From Parafilimonas sp. (GTDB taxonomy: Bacteria > Bacteroidota > Bacteroidia > Chitinophagales > Chitinophagaceae): a stretch of DNA of 6,131 nt. The notes under the pieces were generated by a model. The model ran no database searches. It saw only the letters and a program-made list of their open reading frames with translations, and was not told where the DNA came from. Numbering within the stretch: position 1 is the stretch's first letter; the number at the start of each line of letters is the position of its first letter. The position numbers were made by a program, and so were the translations under genes. The DNA is taken from positions 1-6,131 of the forward strand of contig JAHEZC010000175.1 in NCBI GenBank assembly GCA_023251275.1, in the 5' to 3' direction. Below, in pieces: positions 5,921-6,131 of the stretch.

Positions 5921-6131
5921 ATGGCCATTTTAAACTTCCAGAAACCTGACAAAATCGTTTTACAGAAAGCAACTGATTTTGAAGGTCAATTTGAATTTCG
6001 CCCGCTTGAACCGGGATATGGATTAACCATTGGTAATGCCCTGCGCAGAGTATTACTCAGTTCCTTAGAAGGTTACGCCATTTCGGGTATTAAGATTGAT
6101 GGGGTAGATCATGAGTTTGCCACCATTAAAG
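5921..6131 (+). CDS. rpoA: DNA-directed RNA polymerase subunit alpha, N-terminal part (cut by window end)
   Basis: The first 70 codons of the alpha subunit are present, out of roughly 330 in the family. The alpha N-terminal domain dimerises and forms the scaffold on which beta and beta' assemble. The product starts [13 protein letters not shown] and contains the strongly conserved block [20 protein letters not shown] at 26-45, continuing LSSLEGYAI, the helix used for dimerisation and contact with beta. The frame is intact to the window edge. It follows rpsD by 92 bases as the last visible gene of the operon; rplQ would be expected next, outside the window. Confidence 0.98.
   Translation, partial: MAILNFQKPDKIVLQKATDFEGQFEFRPLEPGYGLTIGNALRRVLLSSLEGYAISGIKIDGVDHEFATIK

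Noticed and set aside
1..6131. CRISPR array, tRNA/rRNA gene, insertion sequence or defence cassette
   Set aside because: No regularly spaced repeats, cloverleaf-like segments, terminal inverted repeats with a transposase, or nuclease/toxin-like genes were seen on either strand.

Overview
The window reads as a chromosomal segment from a member of the Bacteroidota, most like the Chitinophagaceae/Sphingobacteria side. The signs are an AT-rich sequence, A-rich start regions mostly without Shine-Dalgarno sites, a near-canonical Bacteroidota promoter (-7 element TATCTTTG) before infA, the Bacteroidota-type S4 and L36 proteins, and a large secreted, predicted outer-membrane protein with a beta-propeller. 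This assignment rests on recognition of protein and promoter types, not on a database search. All supported genes lie on the + strand.

Left part (1-752): the probable last 36 codons of an unidentified upstream gene (2-112), an AT-rich spacer, and a small 122-residue hypothetical protein (301-669). The true 5' end of that small gene may have been lost to a one-base frameshift. A convincing intrinsic terminator follows it (692-724).

Middle part (753-3548): one 931-residue exported protein. It combines an N-terminal zinc-metallopeptidase-like domain (HEFRH at residues 125-129, probable third ligand E167), a TolB/PD40-like beta-propeller region, and a C-terminal beta-rich region ending in an Omp85-like RGY segment. 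It is the least ordinary gene in the window.

Right part (3649-6131): the end of the conserved ribosomal-protein supercluster, infA-rpmJ-rpsM-rpsK-rpsD-rpoA (rpoA cut by the window end). These encode initiation factor IF-1, ribosomal proteins L36, S13, S11 and S4, and the RNA polymerase alpha subunit. The cluster begins at its own promoter directly upstream of infA, and the usual upstream neighbours secY/map are not adjacent. The gaps between rpsM, rpsK and rpsD are unusually long (174 and 136 bases) and contain several inverted repeats. One is a pair of CCCGA-N5-TCGGG palindromes whose arms can pair in two mutually exclusive ways. These are candidate attenuation, processing or ribosomal-protein feedback sites.

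I see no CRISPR array, tRNA, rRNA, insertion sequence or defence/mobile system here. The worthwhile unknowns are the protease-propeller-barrel protein, the damaged-looking start of the small gene, and the structured leaders inside the ribosomal operon.
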